DNA of 64,000 bases from Dendrocalamus latiflorus. Lineage: Eukaryota > Streptophyta > Magnoliopsida > Poales > Poaceae. The position numbers were made by a program, and so were the translations under genes. The stretch lies in NCBI GenBank assembly GCA_017311315.1, contig CM029669.1, positions 16,217,102-16,281,101 of the forward strand. The letters are read 5' to 3'. This document shows, in pieces, positions 9,338 to 22,052 of this stretch (position 1 is its first letter; each line of letters opens with the position of its first letter). The notes below the pieces were generated by a model. The model was not told the DNA's origin and did not search any database. It worked only from the letters and a program-made list of their open reading frames with translations.

Positions 9338-11696
9338 TGAGAGACCATGTGGAGGTGACCACATGTTTGCGATGAGTAATTGACACTCTTTTTAGAAATA
9401 TTGAGTTTGGTTTGTGCTGTTTCTGCCAAATCGTAAGCCATTGCGAGTGGTCGGAAGCTCTTACGACCACGTTGTCGGCAGCTTGAGGACGGCTGGAAGT
9501 TTTACGACCACATTGTGTTGATTCTGCAATGTCACAAGCCTTATCGAGTGGTCAGAGACTACATTGGCCGTGGTCGGAAGTCAACAGAAGTCGTTACGAC
9601 CACATTAGCCATGGTGAAAAGCTGTTACGGCCACATTGGCCGTGGTTGAAAGCTGTTACAACCACTTTGGCCGTGGTCGGAAGTCAGCCGAAGGGTTTAC
9701 GACCACGCTGGTCATGGTCGGAAAGGTTTACGACCACGTTGTCAGCAATCGAAAGCCACCAGACAGATTTACGACCACGTTAGGAAGTCGGTAGACTTTG
9801 ACCACGACCACACTGGGAAGTTGGCAGTCTTCGACCACATTGTCTCGAGCTGTGGTCGGTAGTCGGCAGTCGAGTCTCCGACTACGTTGGGAAGTCGGCG
9901 TATTTCAACCACGTTGTGACGCAGTCGGTTGTGGTCGAATGCGGTCAGACGTGGTCGAAAGGGTTTCGACCATGGTGAATCTAGCTATACGTGGTTGGTA
10001 GACGTTTCGACCTCGGTGAAACTCGGTGTACATGGTCCGAACGGGGTTCGACCATGGTGGAAAGCGATGAACGTGGTCGGAAGGTACTTCAACCATGCAG
10101 TAAGTGGTTGGACGCGGTCGAACGACGTCGGATGTGGTCAGAAGTTACTTCGACCACGTTGAACGCAGTCGGAAGGGGTTTGATCACAATGAAACTCTCA
10201 GCAGTGGTCGTAGCTTCTGTTCAAGCGGTCTTATCGACCTCTGGGGTGGTCGTATCGACTTGTAGAATGGTCGTAGGCTTTGTGCTTTTCATGTCTTGTG
10301 AGATCGACCAGTCGTTGGTGGGATACGATCAGCTGGGGATGTTTTACGAGTACATTCTTCTGATGGAGACTTATGTTCACAATGTTTTGTGCGGTGCTAT
10401 GCGATGGTTTGCTTGTCTGTGTGGTTGCAGGACTTCGGAGCTAGGTCATGGTGAGGCGTAGGAGGACCGGGACTAGACACAGTAGGTGTTGAGGTCCAGA
10501 CGGTCAGGAGACACCGAAGATGATCAAGGCTGGTGAGGTGGTTGCAAGCCAAGACGACGAGGAACTGGAGCTGGAGCTGCCGGAGGTGAACACGAGGGGC
10601 AACGATGAGGAGGACTGGGACTAGGCTCAGGGAGGAGCCGAGGTCCAGACGGTTAGGATGTCGGGTGCGGTCATGTGCAACGAAGTAGACCGGGACTAGG
10701 CTCAGGAGGAGTCGAGGTCTAGTCGGTCGAAAGACAGGCGTGGTCATGCAAGGCCAGCAAGGCAACGGGAAGTTTTCGGGAAGGTGCAGGAGGGGCATTT
10801 TGGAGAAATGCTTAAAGCCTGCAAAGTAAACTGCCTTTTGTTAAAGCACTGGAGTCTGTTGGTGATAACGGGTAAAGCTGTGTAAAACCCAGTGTTAATT
10901 GGGGGTTAACGGGTTCTCCCCCGGTATCTGAAGGCTATAAATAGATAAGATAGAGCACGAGTATTCGGAGAGGTTGTTCCCAAGAAGCTCTGGGTTTATC
11001 TTTCTATTTTGTGTGAGTTGCATCTGGGTTTGAGTGCTTGCACTCCTAGATGGAGTGGCTGTAGAAACCTCCACAAATGAAATCATTCATCTCTATGTCT
11101 CTATTTGTTCTTACTCTGATCGTCTTTTATTTCTTTTGGGCATTCTCTGTGATTACTTGTGTAGATCTCTCTTGAGCCGCAAGATTTTTATTTAGAGTTC
11201 AGTGTAATCTCCTAAGATCTTAAGCTCTCTGTATTTCAAGTTTCTTGGTCTCTAGTCGAAAGTTCTCTGTTTTCTTGACCTGGTGGTCGTGCGCCTCACT
11301 GCTTCTCTGTTTCATTTTCGTCCACTTAGTTCTTGTCAATTTCGGTAGAGAAGCTTTGACTGCTATGATTTTTCTCGAACAGAGGATGTGTTCTTGCTGT
11401 GTTTGAAGTCTCATGACCAACAGAACCGTGTATCAAAAGTTATTCGGAAATCGGTTCTTACAGTCTAGCACTCCCGCTTCCTCTGTTCTGTCTCCGACCA
11501 CGCAGTAAACACTGTGCACTCAGTTTTCGGTTGAGACTGTTCTATCTCTATTGTCAGTCTGGATCTTCGGTTTTCTAGTGAGCTTCACCTTCTAACTTCA
11601 TAGCTCAATAGCTATTGGAGAAGAAGGTTTGTGTAAATACTTGGGGGAGCTTTGAAGGCAACATTCATCCCCCTCTGTTGCCTGTTCGGTTCTACA
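9338..11696 (+). mobile_element. 5' LTR of a truncated LTR retrotransposon
   Basis: The segment starts TGAGAGACCATGTGGAGGTG and ends GGTTCTACA, followed two bases later by a tRNA-Met-type primer site, which fixes it as a 5' LTR of about 2.36 kb. It is homologous along its length to the LTR at 14916-17796 (for example the block around 10430-10600 against 15680-15860). A TATA box CTATAAATA lies at about 10934. From about 9420 to 10260 it is built of degenerate GGTCG/CGACCAC units. The motif CGGGACTAGGCTCAGG recurs near 10470, 10615 and 10690. No gag or pol follows, so the element is truncated after its leader. Confidence 0.75.
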
Positions 11697-11698
11697 AG

Positions 11699-11711
11699 TG
11701 GTATCAGAGCC
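11699..11711 (+). other. Retrotransposon primer-binding site
   Basis: TGGTATCAGAGCC two bases after the LTR end is complementary to the 3' end of plant initiator tRNA-Met, the usual primer for plant Copia elements. Confidence 0.8.
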
Positions 11712-12779
11712 ACTTTCGTTCTCTTTTTATGGTTGATTGATATGCTGTGTCATGCCAACTTCAACTTACACATATGTTTCAGGAGTGTCTTGTTTTGTCA
11801 ACGTATTTAAGCCTTCTTTCTTTTAAATAGATGTAGTCCTTACATGTGGTTACACTAGTTTTTGGCATATGGGGCACACACTGTGTAAATTTGGACTTGA
11901 GCAATAAAAATTAAAATCAGACCGGGGCCTGTGCGCCCCATTGGTAAATGTGGATCTGCCCCTGGATGCTATTGTAAATAATGCGGTTTTAGCATGAATT
12001 CATATTTAATTCTAGCAAAACATAAATGATTTAAAGAATAATTCCAGTACCATTTAAATGACAAAATCAACATATGAATATGTAAATTCATCAAACCATT
12101 TAAACAGTTTAATATGCTTAAAACGAAGAGCATGTGAGCTATTAAAATCAGCATAAAGCTCAAATTTGTGTTTAGATTATTGATCTCAGATGTAAGGTTA
12201 CTCAAGATTTAATCTTGGCCTTCCTACTACTATGGTCTATGCTCTTCACTAATTGAATATGATAAAAGTGATCAAACTTTGAGCTCTAAATAACAATTTA
12301 TTAATATGTCAAACTTGATATCAGACTAACAACAGTTTATACTTTTGGCCAATAGAAAGGCAAAGTAAGGTGATCACAAGACAGGACTTCGATTAGACAA
12401 ACAACTTGATAAACTTTCAGAGTATAGAATCACAGCTTTAACAAGTTCAGCAACAAGCCGAATTGGCTAACAGAGGTGCATATAATATGAAATCCAGAGA
12501 TCACTGAGCAATATATGTAATCACTTTGAAAGTAATTAACTGCTAAACTCAGAACAAATGACAGCAAAAGCAATACTTTAGAGCTCAAGTTTGAACAATT
12601 CAATTTCAGTATATGACCATTTTCATCATTGAGCTATCAAACCGAGCCCACATAATCTATTTGCAAATTCCAAACAGTGACAGATAGCAATCACTCATAG
12701 AATTGATATCTGAAGCAAAGTGCAAAGAGTAAGCAGCCAAAATACTCACAACACTAGTGACATTCAAAGTCACTGAGAA
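11712..12779. other. Retrotransposon leader remnant, then AT-rich DNA
   Basis: The first ~150 bp is likely leader of the truncated element. Around 11910-11965 a stretch ending GTGGATCTGCCCCTG resembles one end of a hAT-type element, with no partner end found. The rest is AT-rich with no coding signal. Confidence 0.3.
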
Positions 12780-13546
12780 GAAATCGGACAAGGCAAGGCA
12801 CGCACGCAGTGCTGTCCCAGAAAACCAAACATCTCACTATGCCGCGCAAGGAGATAAGGTAGATGGAGATACAATGCCGATCTCCAAACTTCGAATCACC
12901 AAAGGTTGAAGTCAAGGGTTGGGGAAGATGTTGCACAAGACTGACAAGCGCTCCGGCCAAGAGGACCCGAGAACACAACTCAATTTCTCCTCTACTCGAT
13001 ACAAACTGAATGCAACCCACACTAGGAAAACCCCCAAAGTTCCTACCAGATCCCAAAAGAGATGCCACAAGGAAACCACATGGAAAATCCCAGACGAGGC
13101 GATTCGAACTGCACAACCACTGGCACCGGAGAAGAGCACAGCGAATCAGCTGCCCCAAAGCCCAAATTGAGACCCAGCTGAGAGGAGTAGGAGATCAAGG
13201 GGAAGAAGATTCATTGCATTCGGTTCCAAAGGAGGAGAGGGGAGGTTGCCTTAAATAGGAGGGGAAGGTGATGGAGCTGACACAGCTACTGCCAATGGCC
13301 GGCGCTTTAGGTGCTGAAGCGCCAAGGCCATTGGCACCTCTAGCGCCATCACCGCCTTAAGCCTCCGTTCCGCAAGGGAGCCGCACGCCCGAGTCCATCG
13401 GCCGCACACAAGAGATAAGGCCGATGGCCTTATCTATTCCTCTGTTCACCGATAGGTGGGACCATCTCTCTCTCTTTTCTTCTTTTTATTTTCTGTTCAA
13501 ATTGGGAAATTACCCAATCGCCCTTAGGAGTCCAACAGATGTAACA
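12780..13546 (-). mobile_element. Possible minus-strand LTR or promoter-like segment
   Basis: Read on the minus strand it begins TGTTACATCTGTTGGACTCC, as many LTRs do, and has a TATA-like CCTATTTAAGGC about 300 bases in (about 13245), then GC-rich leader-like sequence. Neither the other LTR, a primer site nor a duplication was found, so the end near 12780 is arbitrary. Confidence 0.3.
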
Positions 13547-13596
13547 CCGGCTAGGAATGTTGATGACACGAGAGAAGAGAGAAGTGAGGAGGGCTA

Positions 13597-13821
13597 AGTT
13601 CTTTTTGGTTTTGGTTTTGTCTTATCACTTTCTGTTATAGTAACTAGTTTTTAAATGGTGCGTCTTTTTGAGGCGGAGTCTATAGGTAGATTGTAATAGA
13701 CACTATACTGAGTTTAGCTATACCGGCCAAAATCGCATACGATTGTTTCTCTCTACGTACTGCCTCTTACGAATAGTTAGAATTCAAAAATTATAAGCTA
13801 AAATCACAGGTTAAAAGAACC
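13597..13821. mobile_element. MITE related to the one at 16834-17076
   Basis: Ends GTTCTTTTTGG... and ...AAAAGAAC are inverted. The interior ('taactagtttttaaatggtg', 'gtctttttgaggcgg', 'gacactatactga') aligns with the 16834-17076 element. Boundaries are approximate. Confidence 0.5.
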
Positions 13822-14915
13822 CACTCGACAAGGGTAGAGGAGGAAGAAAACGAGGGCTGATGGGCATTACGAAATAACCAATATGTTTTTTTAGTTGATG
13901 GTAAAGACATTGACGGCAATGGCATAAATAGTTAAGATTTTGTAAGTCAATGGCATCTACAGAGAAAATTATTCAATGACAGACTGAGATTAAGCGAAGA
14001 GTCAACGACGTATAGGAATTTTTTCTATAAACATATACAGGGCGAGACACCCTTAGTTCCGTCAACTTTTTAATTATAAGAGTATTTTGATGCAATACTT
14101 TGAAGTTTACAGTTCTAATCTACCAAGACATATTCTAATCTACCAAGACATACTGCAGGTCTGCACAGTAGTGCCGGGCTAGCTAAGCAGCTTTCTTGTT
14201 GCCCAGAATCGATTGCCGGAGATCTCACGCAATTTTTAACCACCAAGTTTCAGCTTGCAAGCGACGGGCCAACAGTAATTGATCTTTTTAACTTGTCCCT
14301 TAGTAATTTTTCTTGTCCCTTAGTTCTTTTTCACTTGTCTTTTTTAACATTTTCAAGATGCAACATTGATCTTTTTATAGCTTTTATATTAAGATGTATA
14401 AATAAAATTGTAATATCATACAAATATTTTTAATGATAAATCTAATAATATAATTTTCGTTTAGCAAATCTAGATAATTTTAAACCTATGGACGATCAAA
14501 CTTAAGAAAGTTTAACGGCACATATTTTAGGACACCAAGTAAAAGAGAATGGAGGGAGTAATAAGATGTACGTATCGTGATTTGATTCTTTTCTCGTAAG
14601 TAATTTGTTAGGGTTCTAAATTAATATGACACATCAAAGGTCTTTTTTTTGCTACGATTGATGACTTTTGTTTGGACCTTTCGAGATGGCGGAGATGCTG
14701 ATGCATACAATGCATGTTGTTTTGGACTCAAAAATCTGTTTGAAAAAGTTGTCTCGTTTGTTTCAACTTCTTAAGAAGCCAAAGCCAAAATCCACAAAAA
14801 AAACAAAGCCTTATGCTTCTGGCAAACGGTAGTCCGCCTATGCCGAGAAACAATGGCCGTACCAATCTAACTATTATGGCTACACACAGAATGAGCAAGC
14901 TCCCTAGGTATTCTC
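13822..14915. other. Intergenic DNA with a Stowaway-like end and a small tandem duplication
   Basis: A perfect tandem pair of TCTAATCTACCAAGACATA lies at about 14112-14150. AATGGAGGGAGTA at about 14550-14563 is the typical inner-to-outer end of a Stowaway MITE, but its partner end is not clear. No gene seen. Confidence 0.4.
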
Positions 14916-17796
14916 TGTGAGACCATGTGGAGGTCACCCTATAGTTGTGATGATTAATTGACTTTCGGATTAAAGTTTTTATGGAGTTTGAGTTTGGTTT
15001 TTGAGGATTTTACAAAATATCACATTTTGTTTGACAACTTCATGGCTTACAAGTTCATATGGACTACAAGTATTGGAGCATTCGAGGTTTAGACTTTGTA
15101 GACGGGCGGTCCGAACGGCCTTTTGCTGAGTAGTCCGAAGAGTTAGTTCGAAGGTACTCTGTAGTCGAGAGGACTCGGTACTCAGTAGTCGAGAGGTCTT
15201 GGTACTCGATGGCCATAGCTTACTGTTTGGTCAATGTTCGGTAGTCGTAAGCCTTTGCGATCGTTAGTCATAAGCCTTTGCGACCAGTAGTCGTAAGCCT
15301 TCATGATCGATGGTCGTAGCGGTCTGTTGTGATGGTCGTAGGCTTCACGATAGGTACTCATTGGCTTCAAGTGCCTCATTTTTTAGCACCCGAGCGCTTG
15401 TGTCAGACTAGTCAGCGGTCTGACTAGGCTGTGCTTGACGGTTAGACTTACTTATCTCGGTGGCCTGAAACTGTTCTCTGGAATTCTTGGGGTTTTGGTC
15501 ATGATTTGACCTAGGTGTTGTTGGTAGTGTGCACATGGGTTTATTGTTTGGTCCTAGGTTTAGGATCAGTAATTTGGGTGCATACATTTTGCATTGTGCA
15601 TTGTATGGATGAATTGCGCAAATTGGTATCTTTGTGCATTGTGCGGTGCTACGTTGTGGTTTTTTGTTTGTGTTGGTTGCAGGACTTTGGAGCTAGGTTA
15701 TGGTGAGGCGTAGCAGGACCAGGACTAGGCACAGAGTGGTGCTGAGGTCCAGAATGATCGAGAAGATGCTGAAGATGACTGAGACTTATGTGGTGGTTGC
15801 AAGCCGGGATGATGAGGAACCGGAGCGAGAGCTACCGGTGGTGGACATGACGAGCAACGGGAAGGTGGACCGGGACTAGGCTCAGGGATGAGTTGAGGTT
15901 CAGACAGACAAGGAAGTTGGGTGTTGTCATGTGCGAGAAGACGCATGTGGTGAGCCAAGTGACTTAGGTCATTTGCAAGCAAGAACAGTTTGATAGGATC
16001 CAGACGTGTGAGAGGCTTGGTGGCAAGTCATTAGGGCCACGTGGAATATGGCAAAATATGAGCGATGCTTCATGAAAAAGGAAGCGGGAAGTTTCGCCGA
16101 AAGCGGTATAGGGGCATTTTAGTAAAATTGCTCAATACCGGAGATGCGTTCATGAGTAAAACCCGGTGTTAGGTGGGGTTAATTGGTTATCCCCGGTTTA
16201 GCCTAATGAGTGGATCCATTAGATTTTGGTTCAGGTTGTGAGCCTATATAAGGGGAGAAGAGACAAGAGGTAGGGTTTAAGAATGTTGGCTAAGCCTTTT
16301 GGTAGCTAGCTCCTCCTCCCTTCCATGGGTGTATGTGTGCACTATAGCTTTAGAGCTCTGTCCTCCTGAGTGGAGTGGCTGTAAAACCAATCATCTCAAG
16401 TGAGCAATACATTAATTTTTGATCTACCTTTTGTGTATCTTCTTGTCTTACTGATTTTGCTCTGGTTTTGAGTTAGTTTTTCCTCTCTTCTCTCAACCCC
16501 TTTTTGAATTCATCTGGTTTATTGAGTTGATCTTCTTTCGTTTTGTTTGATCTCTTTTTTGCCCTTCTCTTGATCTTGTTGTGCCAAGGACATGAACGAG
16601 ATAAAGATAATATCTTGAGATAGACCTCCAATCATCTAGGCACTTCAATAGTAGGATTTTCAAGAAACCATGTTTTTGCTCATTCTTGACCTAATCGGGT
16701 GATTTATTGATCTAAGAGTTTTTGGGTTGATTCTTTCGGTAATCTTGTTTGCTATGACATGTGAGAACGTGCTCAAAGCCATCTTGGCTATCTTCTACCC
16801 ATAAGTAAGATCTGATTATCGATTTGGTTTTTAGGCCCTGTTCTTTTTCAGCTTTTGGCTTCTACTTTTGACTTTTCTACCGTAACTAACTTTTTAAAGG
16901 AGTGTCTTTTTAAAATGGGGTCTAATAGTTAATTGTAGTACTTACTATACTGACTTCATTTATATCGATAAAAACCACACGTGAATTTCTGTTACTCTAT
17001 AATTTCTCACAGGAACAGCCCAAAAGTCACAAGACGCAACCAAAAGTCGTAAACCTTAGCCAAAAAGAATAGGCCCTTAGTTTTCAGTTGGCATGCACTG
17101 CTTTACATTGCAAAAAAGTCTCAAATTTGTCATGGATTTTTTTCGATCTAGGAATGGAATACTTTCCTGAAACCTTAAGAAATATGCATGCAAAATTTCA
17201 CGACTGTTGGTTCAGTCGATCGAAAGTTTTATGGATTTGGGATTTTGCGGTCGAGCTGAAACCCCTATTCATATGGGAGAAACGGTAGTACCGCAACTCC
17301 TGTTCTCTGACCACTTTGGTTTTCAACAATTCATTGGCCATCAACCTTATTGGTTGATGTTCGGTTTAGTTCGACCTCTTTGGTTTCGATCACTCATTGG
17401 TCTAGACCACTCTGGTCATATTCCGATCTATTACGACTACTCGGGTCATTGACTACACAATTGATTTTTCGACCACAGCTCCTGGTCATTGACCATGCTG
17501 GTTTCGACCACTCTCTGGTTGCCGACCACTCGAGTCGTAACTCGACCACGTTGATTTTCAACCGTTCTCTGATCATCAACCACATGAGTCGTTTTTAGAT
17601 CACTCAGTCTTCCGACCGGTTGTAGTAGTGCAGCACCTGCAAATTTTGCACAGCGGTTCAGCTCTGAGTTTCTTCAAATTTTGAGTATGGTTCCTATCCG
17701 AATCTTTATAGCTTTATAGCTATCGAAGCAAATGATAAGTAAATACTTGGAGAAAAAAATTTCAAAACATCATTCATCCCCTCTGTTGGTCCTACA
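14916..17796 (+). mobile_element. Solo LTR related to 9338-11696
   Basis: It starts TGTGAGACCATGTGGAGGTC and ends TTGGTCCTACA, and matches the 9338-11696 LTR in its start, the AGGACTTTGGAGCTAGG block near 15680, the promoter (TATATAAGG at about 16243) and its end. No polypurine tract precedes it and no primer site follows. Flanks TTCTC and GTCTC could be a 5-bp duplication with one mismatch. Together these fit a solo LTR left by LTR-LTR recombination. It carries a MITE at 16834-17076, which with divergence explains its extra length. Confidence 0.65.
16834..17076. mobile_element. 243-bp Tourist-like MITE (TTA duplication)
   Basis: Left end GGCCCTGTTCTTTTT and the reverse complement of the right end GGGCCTATTCTTTTT form imperfect inverted repeats. 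TTA flanks both sides (16831-16833 and 17077-17079), the target preference of PIF/Harbinger-Tourist elements. It sits inside the solo LTR. Confidence 0.7.
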
Positions 17797-17832
17797 GTCT
17801 CGAAGCACTCTGGGTTGGATTGGATTCAATAA

Positions 17833-18008
17833 TATTAAGAAAGATTGAGACAAGTGTTTGCAACGGAACTTTTGATTCTTATTACTTTATGAATCTGTAC
17901 AATGCTTTATATAGATGATGAATGGATGGCATAAAAGGTGCCTTTATGAGAAGGCATCTGTACATTTGTAACTGTACATTGGGCAGTTTCTGTAACTGGT
18001 GTTTAACA
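17833..18008 (-). repeat. 3' LTR of the minus-strand Copia
   Basis: 176-bp copy starting (plus reading) TATTAAGAAAGATTGAGACA and ending GTGTTTAACA; AATAA precedes it. Confidence 0.9.
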
Positions 18009-18017
18009 CCCCCCCTT
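18009..18017 (-). other. Polypurine tract
   Basis: On the minus strand an AAGGGGGGG-type run directly abuts the 3' LTR, the expected plus-strand primer position. Confidence 0.8.
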
Positions 18018-18338
18018 GACCAATGTATCTTCATATGATCACCTTGATTCATCATCTTGAAATAACTCCTCCAAAACCCTGTAGGGAAAAATATGAGGAG
18101 AACCGAGAGAATAGATATGCCATGAAAAACTCCTTTAAAACCCAAATGGGAAAATTTTAAGGAGAAAAATGATATGGCATATATTTGATTATATCTCTTT
18201 AAAAACCCTTGTGGGAAAATGGAGATATATTTATGTTTACGTTGTCATATTGCCTCATTAAAAACCTTGATGAGAAACCTTAGAGGGAAAACTCATAAAG
18301 GGAAAAGAGTACAATATTTGTATTGAACGGGTTAAGTC

Positions 18339-20492
18339 TTAGGAGATTTCTCCCCCTGACATATGCAAATCACGTAGTCTTCGCATACCAATTCCATGAA
18401 CACATTTTTGGAATGTGGAAGTTGGTAACGACTTAGTGAATAAGTCTGCGAGATTATCACAAGACTTAGTTTGCAGAATATTTATTTCCCCACTCTCTTG
18501 CAATTCATGTGGGTAAAATAATTTAGGTGCAATATGTTTAGTGATATTGCTCTTTATGTAACCCGTTTGCATTTGAACAACGCAAGCAGCATTATCTTCG
18601 TAGATAATGGTAGGTGATGCGATAGCACCTATACCACATGATTGTTGTATGTGGTTAATCATTCTGCGAAGCCATATACATTCACGTGATGCTTCATATA
18701 ATGCAATTATTTTAGAATGATTAGTGGATGTAGCCACTAGAGTCTGTTTCGAAGACTTCCAAGAGATGGCTGTTCCACCATGTAAAAATACAAAGCCTGT
18801 TTGAGATCTGGCATTATGGGGATCTGATAAATAGCCAGCAGCTGTATATCCTATTAAATCCATATTTTTATTCTTTTGGAAGAATAAACTAAGATCATTA
18901 GTGCCTTGAAGATATCTAAGGATATTCTTCACTCCTACCCAATGTCTTTTGGTTGGAGCAGCGCTATATCTAGCAAGTAGATTTACCGCAAATGCAATAT
19001 CCGGCCGGGTGCAATTTGCAAGGTACATAAGCGCTCTGATTGCACTGAGATATGGAACCTCAGGTCCCAATAACTCTTCATTGTCATCTCGGGGTCTAAA
19101 TGGATCTTTGTCCCTGTCGAGAGATCGAACAACCATGGGGGTTTTCGATGGATATGCTTTATCCATATTGAATTTCTCCAATATTTTCTGGACATAGGCT
19201 GATTGATGCACTAGGGTGCCTGTATGAAGGTGCTCAAGTTGTATACCTAAGCAAAATTTGGTTTTACCCAAATCCTTCATTTCAAATTCCGTCATAAGAT
19301 GATTACGTGCGTCATCTATATCATGTGTGTTACCAATGATATTAAGATCATCAACATACATAGATATAATACAAAAACCCGTTGAGGATCTTTTGATGAA
19401 TACACATGGGCAATCATCATTGTTGGAGTATCCCTTTTTGGTTAGGAACTCACTTAGTCGGTTGTACCACATTCTACCCGACTGTTTCAAGCCGTATAAA
19501 GACTTGTTCAATTTTACACAATACATATTGCGATTTGCGTTTGGATTCGGAATTGAAATTCCATCGGGAACTTTCATGTATATGTCCGAATCAAGTGACC
19601 CATAAAGATATGCAGTCACTACATCCATCAACTGAAAAGATAGATGATTTTTAACTGCCAATGAGATTAAGTATCGGAATGTTATTCCACTCATTACTGG
19701 AGAATAAGTTTCATTGAAATCAATGCCGGGTCTCTGCGTGAACCCTTGTGCTACAAGCCTTGCTTTGTATCTCACCACCTCATTGTTTTCATTCCGTTTG
19801 CGGACGAAAACCCATTTGAAACCGACAGGGAATACTTTGGGAGGTGTATGTATCACATTGGTGAATACATTTCTTTTCTTGAGCGAGGCTAACTCCGCTT
19901 GAATTGCATCCTTCCATTGATTCCAGTCCGAGCGCTGTTTGCACTCTGCCATGGTCTTGGGATCTGGATCATTTTGAAGGTTGTTTGCAATTGTTGTGGA
20001 GAAATAAATGTCGATAATTGTAGTCTTACGATCGTATGATTCTCCAGAATCAGTATAATTAGTGGAAATTTCTTGGACCCCTGGTAACTCAATGTTATTT
20101 CCCAAAACATTTGAGTCGGGGTATTCCGATGTCCCAGGATCAGTAATTGAGTGCACTGTTGATCTGGGTTCAATGATTCTTTGGTGTCTATCAACTTGAG
20201 GTTGATCTACGTTTACATTCTTTTGTTTCCTTTGTCGCTTGTTAGAAGCTGTATCCGCCATTTGTACCGTACTTCTCCCCCCTCTTATTTTGAACTGGGA
20301 GTTGAGTGGTATTTTGCGGTACCTCCACTCTTTCAGGTACATTTCTGGCAGGATTATAGGATTTTGTGACACCCTTATAATCAGTAAATGCATTTGGTAG
20401 ATTATTTGCAATGTTTTGCAATTGAATGAGTTTCTGAACTTGAAGTTCAGTTTCTCTGGTACGTGGGTCTGAGGCAGGAATGCCTTGTACAT
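18339..20492 (-). pseudogene. Copia pol: reverse transcriptase and RNase H
   Basis: The 717-codon frame starts with out-of-frame junk and becomes Copia-like at about residue 170. The RT domain begins with a WKDAIQAELASLKKRNVF-type entry, includes YKARLVAQGFTQRPGID and the active site YVDDLNIIG. RNase H follows, with the region of SWKSSKQTLVATSTNHSKI and EDNAACV, and the end is ADLFTKSLP. The RT to RNase H part is open throughout. The integrase C-terminal frame (20242-21030) overlaps it in another frame, so a frameshift lies between about 20242 and 20492 and separates the enzymes. Confidence 0.85.
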
Positions 20493-21030
20493 TCCAATTA
20501 ATTTTCTGGCATTCAGTTTGGTACTTATTGTCTCCCCCTAATGCCGGGAAATGTTCCTCATTGAATATGCAATCAGCGTGCCGGGCTGTAAACAGGTCCC
20601 CTGTTAGGGGCTCGAGGTATTTTATGATTGACGGAGATTTATACCCAACATAGATCCCAAGTTTCCTATGCGGTCCCATTGAGGTACGCTGCGGTAGTGA
20701 GATCGGTACGTATGTAGCGCAACCGAACTTTCGCAGATGGGAAATATCTGGTGGATTTCCACATACTAATTGCAGCGGGGAAGTGCTATGATATGCAGTT
20801 GGACGCAATTGGATTAAGTCAGCAGCGTGTAAGACTGCATGACCCCAACATGACGTTGGTAAGTTGCAATTCTGTAGTAATGGTCTTGCAATGAGCTTGA
20901 TTCTCTTGATAAGATAATCTGCTAAACCATTTTGTGTATGGACATATGGAACAGAATGTTGAACTTGTATCCCAAGAGCCATACAGTAATCATTGAAGGC
21001 ATGGGATGTAAATTCAGCAGCATTGTCCAT
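20242..21030 (-). pseudogene. Copia integrase, central and C-terminal part
   Basis: This frame starts MDNAAEFTSHAFNDYC, which carries the second catalytic aspartate of the integrase core, and continues through an NGLADYLIKRIK block where the family normally has the catalytic glutamate (E in the NG-x-AE-x-x-I-K motif). Here that position reads D, possibly a lost catalytic residue. A KFGCATYVPI block follows. An in-frame stop just upstream (about 21074) breaks it from the N-terminal part. Confidence 0.75.
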
Positions 21031-21219
21031 TCGAATTGATTGAATTCGATATTCAGGATAATGTGCTCGTAATTAGATAATTTGACCAATTAACTTAGCA
21101 AATGCATGGTTTCGTGTGGATAAAAGACACACATGTGACCATCTAGTAGATGCGTCAATGAGAACCATAAAGTATCTGAATGGTCCACACAATGGTTGTA
21201 TAGGACCACATATATCTCC

Positions 21220-21858
21220 TTAAATGCGTTCAAGAAATTTAAGTGGTTCAGCTCTGATTTTAAGATAAGAGGGTCTTAAAATCAATTTTCCGGTGGCACA
21301 AGAAGTGCACACAAAATCTGAGGATTCCGAAAATTTTGTTTTGAGATATGTATGACCAATTGAATTGCTAAGCATTTTCCTCATCATTCCAATGCTTGGA
21401 TGGCCAAGGCGATCATGCCATGTTTGGAATGTGTTAGTGTTTTGGAAAATTACTTTGTACGCAATATGTTGAACGGGTTTGATGTATGCATAGTACAATC
21501 CGGAGTTTAAAGATGGAATTTTTTCTAGTACTTGTTTGCCATATCCGTTGTGTTTGGTTAAGAGGAGATATTCCTCTTTGTTGTCATTTTGGGTTTCAAC
21601 ATGGAAACCATTCTGACGGATATCTCTATAACTAAGTAGGGTACGTGTTGAATCAGGATACAAGAGTGCATCCTCAATTTCCAATTGTGTACCCATAGGG
21701 AGAGTGATAGAGACGCGACCAGAGCCTACTATCGTTGTATCGCGTCCAGCGATGGTTAAAACATTTTCTTTCCTCCTAGTAAGAGTTAGGAAATATTTTG
21801 TGTCCCTAAGTATAGAGTTTGTGGTACCACTATCCACAAGGCATAATTCCTCCTCCAT
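21220..21858 (-). pseudogene. Copia protease and integrase N-terminus
   Basis: The protease active site is in LCLVDSGTTNSI near the start. The GAG-pre-integrase zinc region follows, with WHDRLGHPSIGMMRKML and a later CTSCATGK. The frame stops at 21220, where the family continues into the integrase core, so this is a nonsense mutation (the codon reads TAA on the minus strand). Confidence 0.8.
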
Positions 21859-22052
21859 TGGATCGACTCCAAAAATCTATATACACAAAAGAAGAATTTA
21901 ATGGAATTCTTATAGTATATATAGAATACATACAAACTTTATTTATAATACCGAATGTGTTCGATATATGTTTGTAGCATACAAGCTTACAATATAGATG
22001 ACAACATTGTTTATATTACAACACTATAGTGCTTAGCTATGGAACGAGGAGT

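Noticed and set aside
12754..13158. 134-codon minus-strand frame
   Set aside because: No domain, lies in an LTR-like leader region.
9338..17796. The two related LTRs as the pair of one retrotransposon
   Set aside because: Lengths and sequence differ strongly, there is no polypurine tract before the right one, and outer flanks (GGTTT versus GTCTC) do not match.
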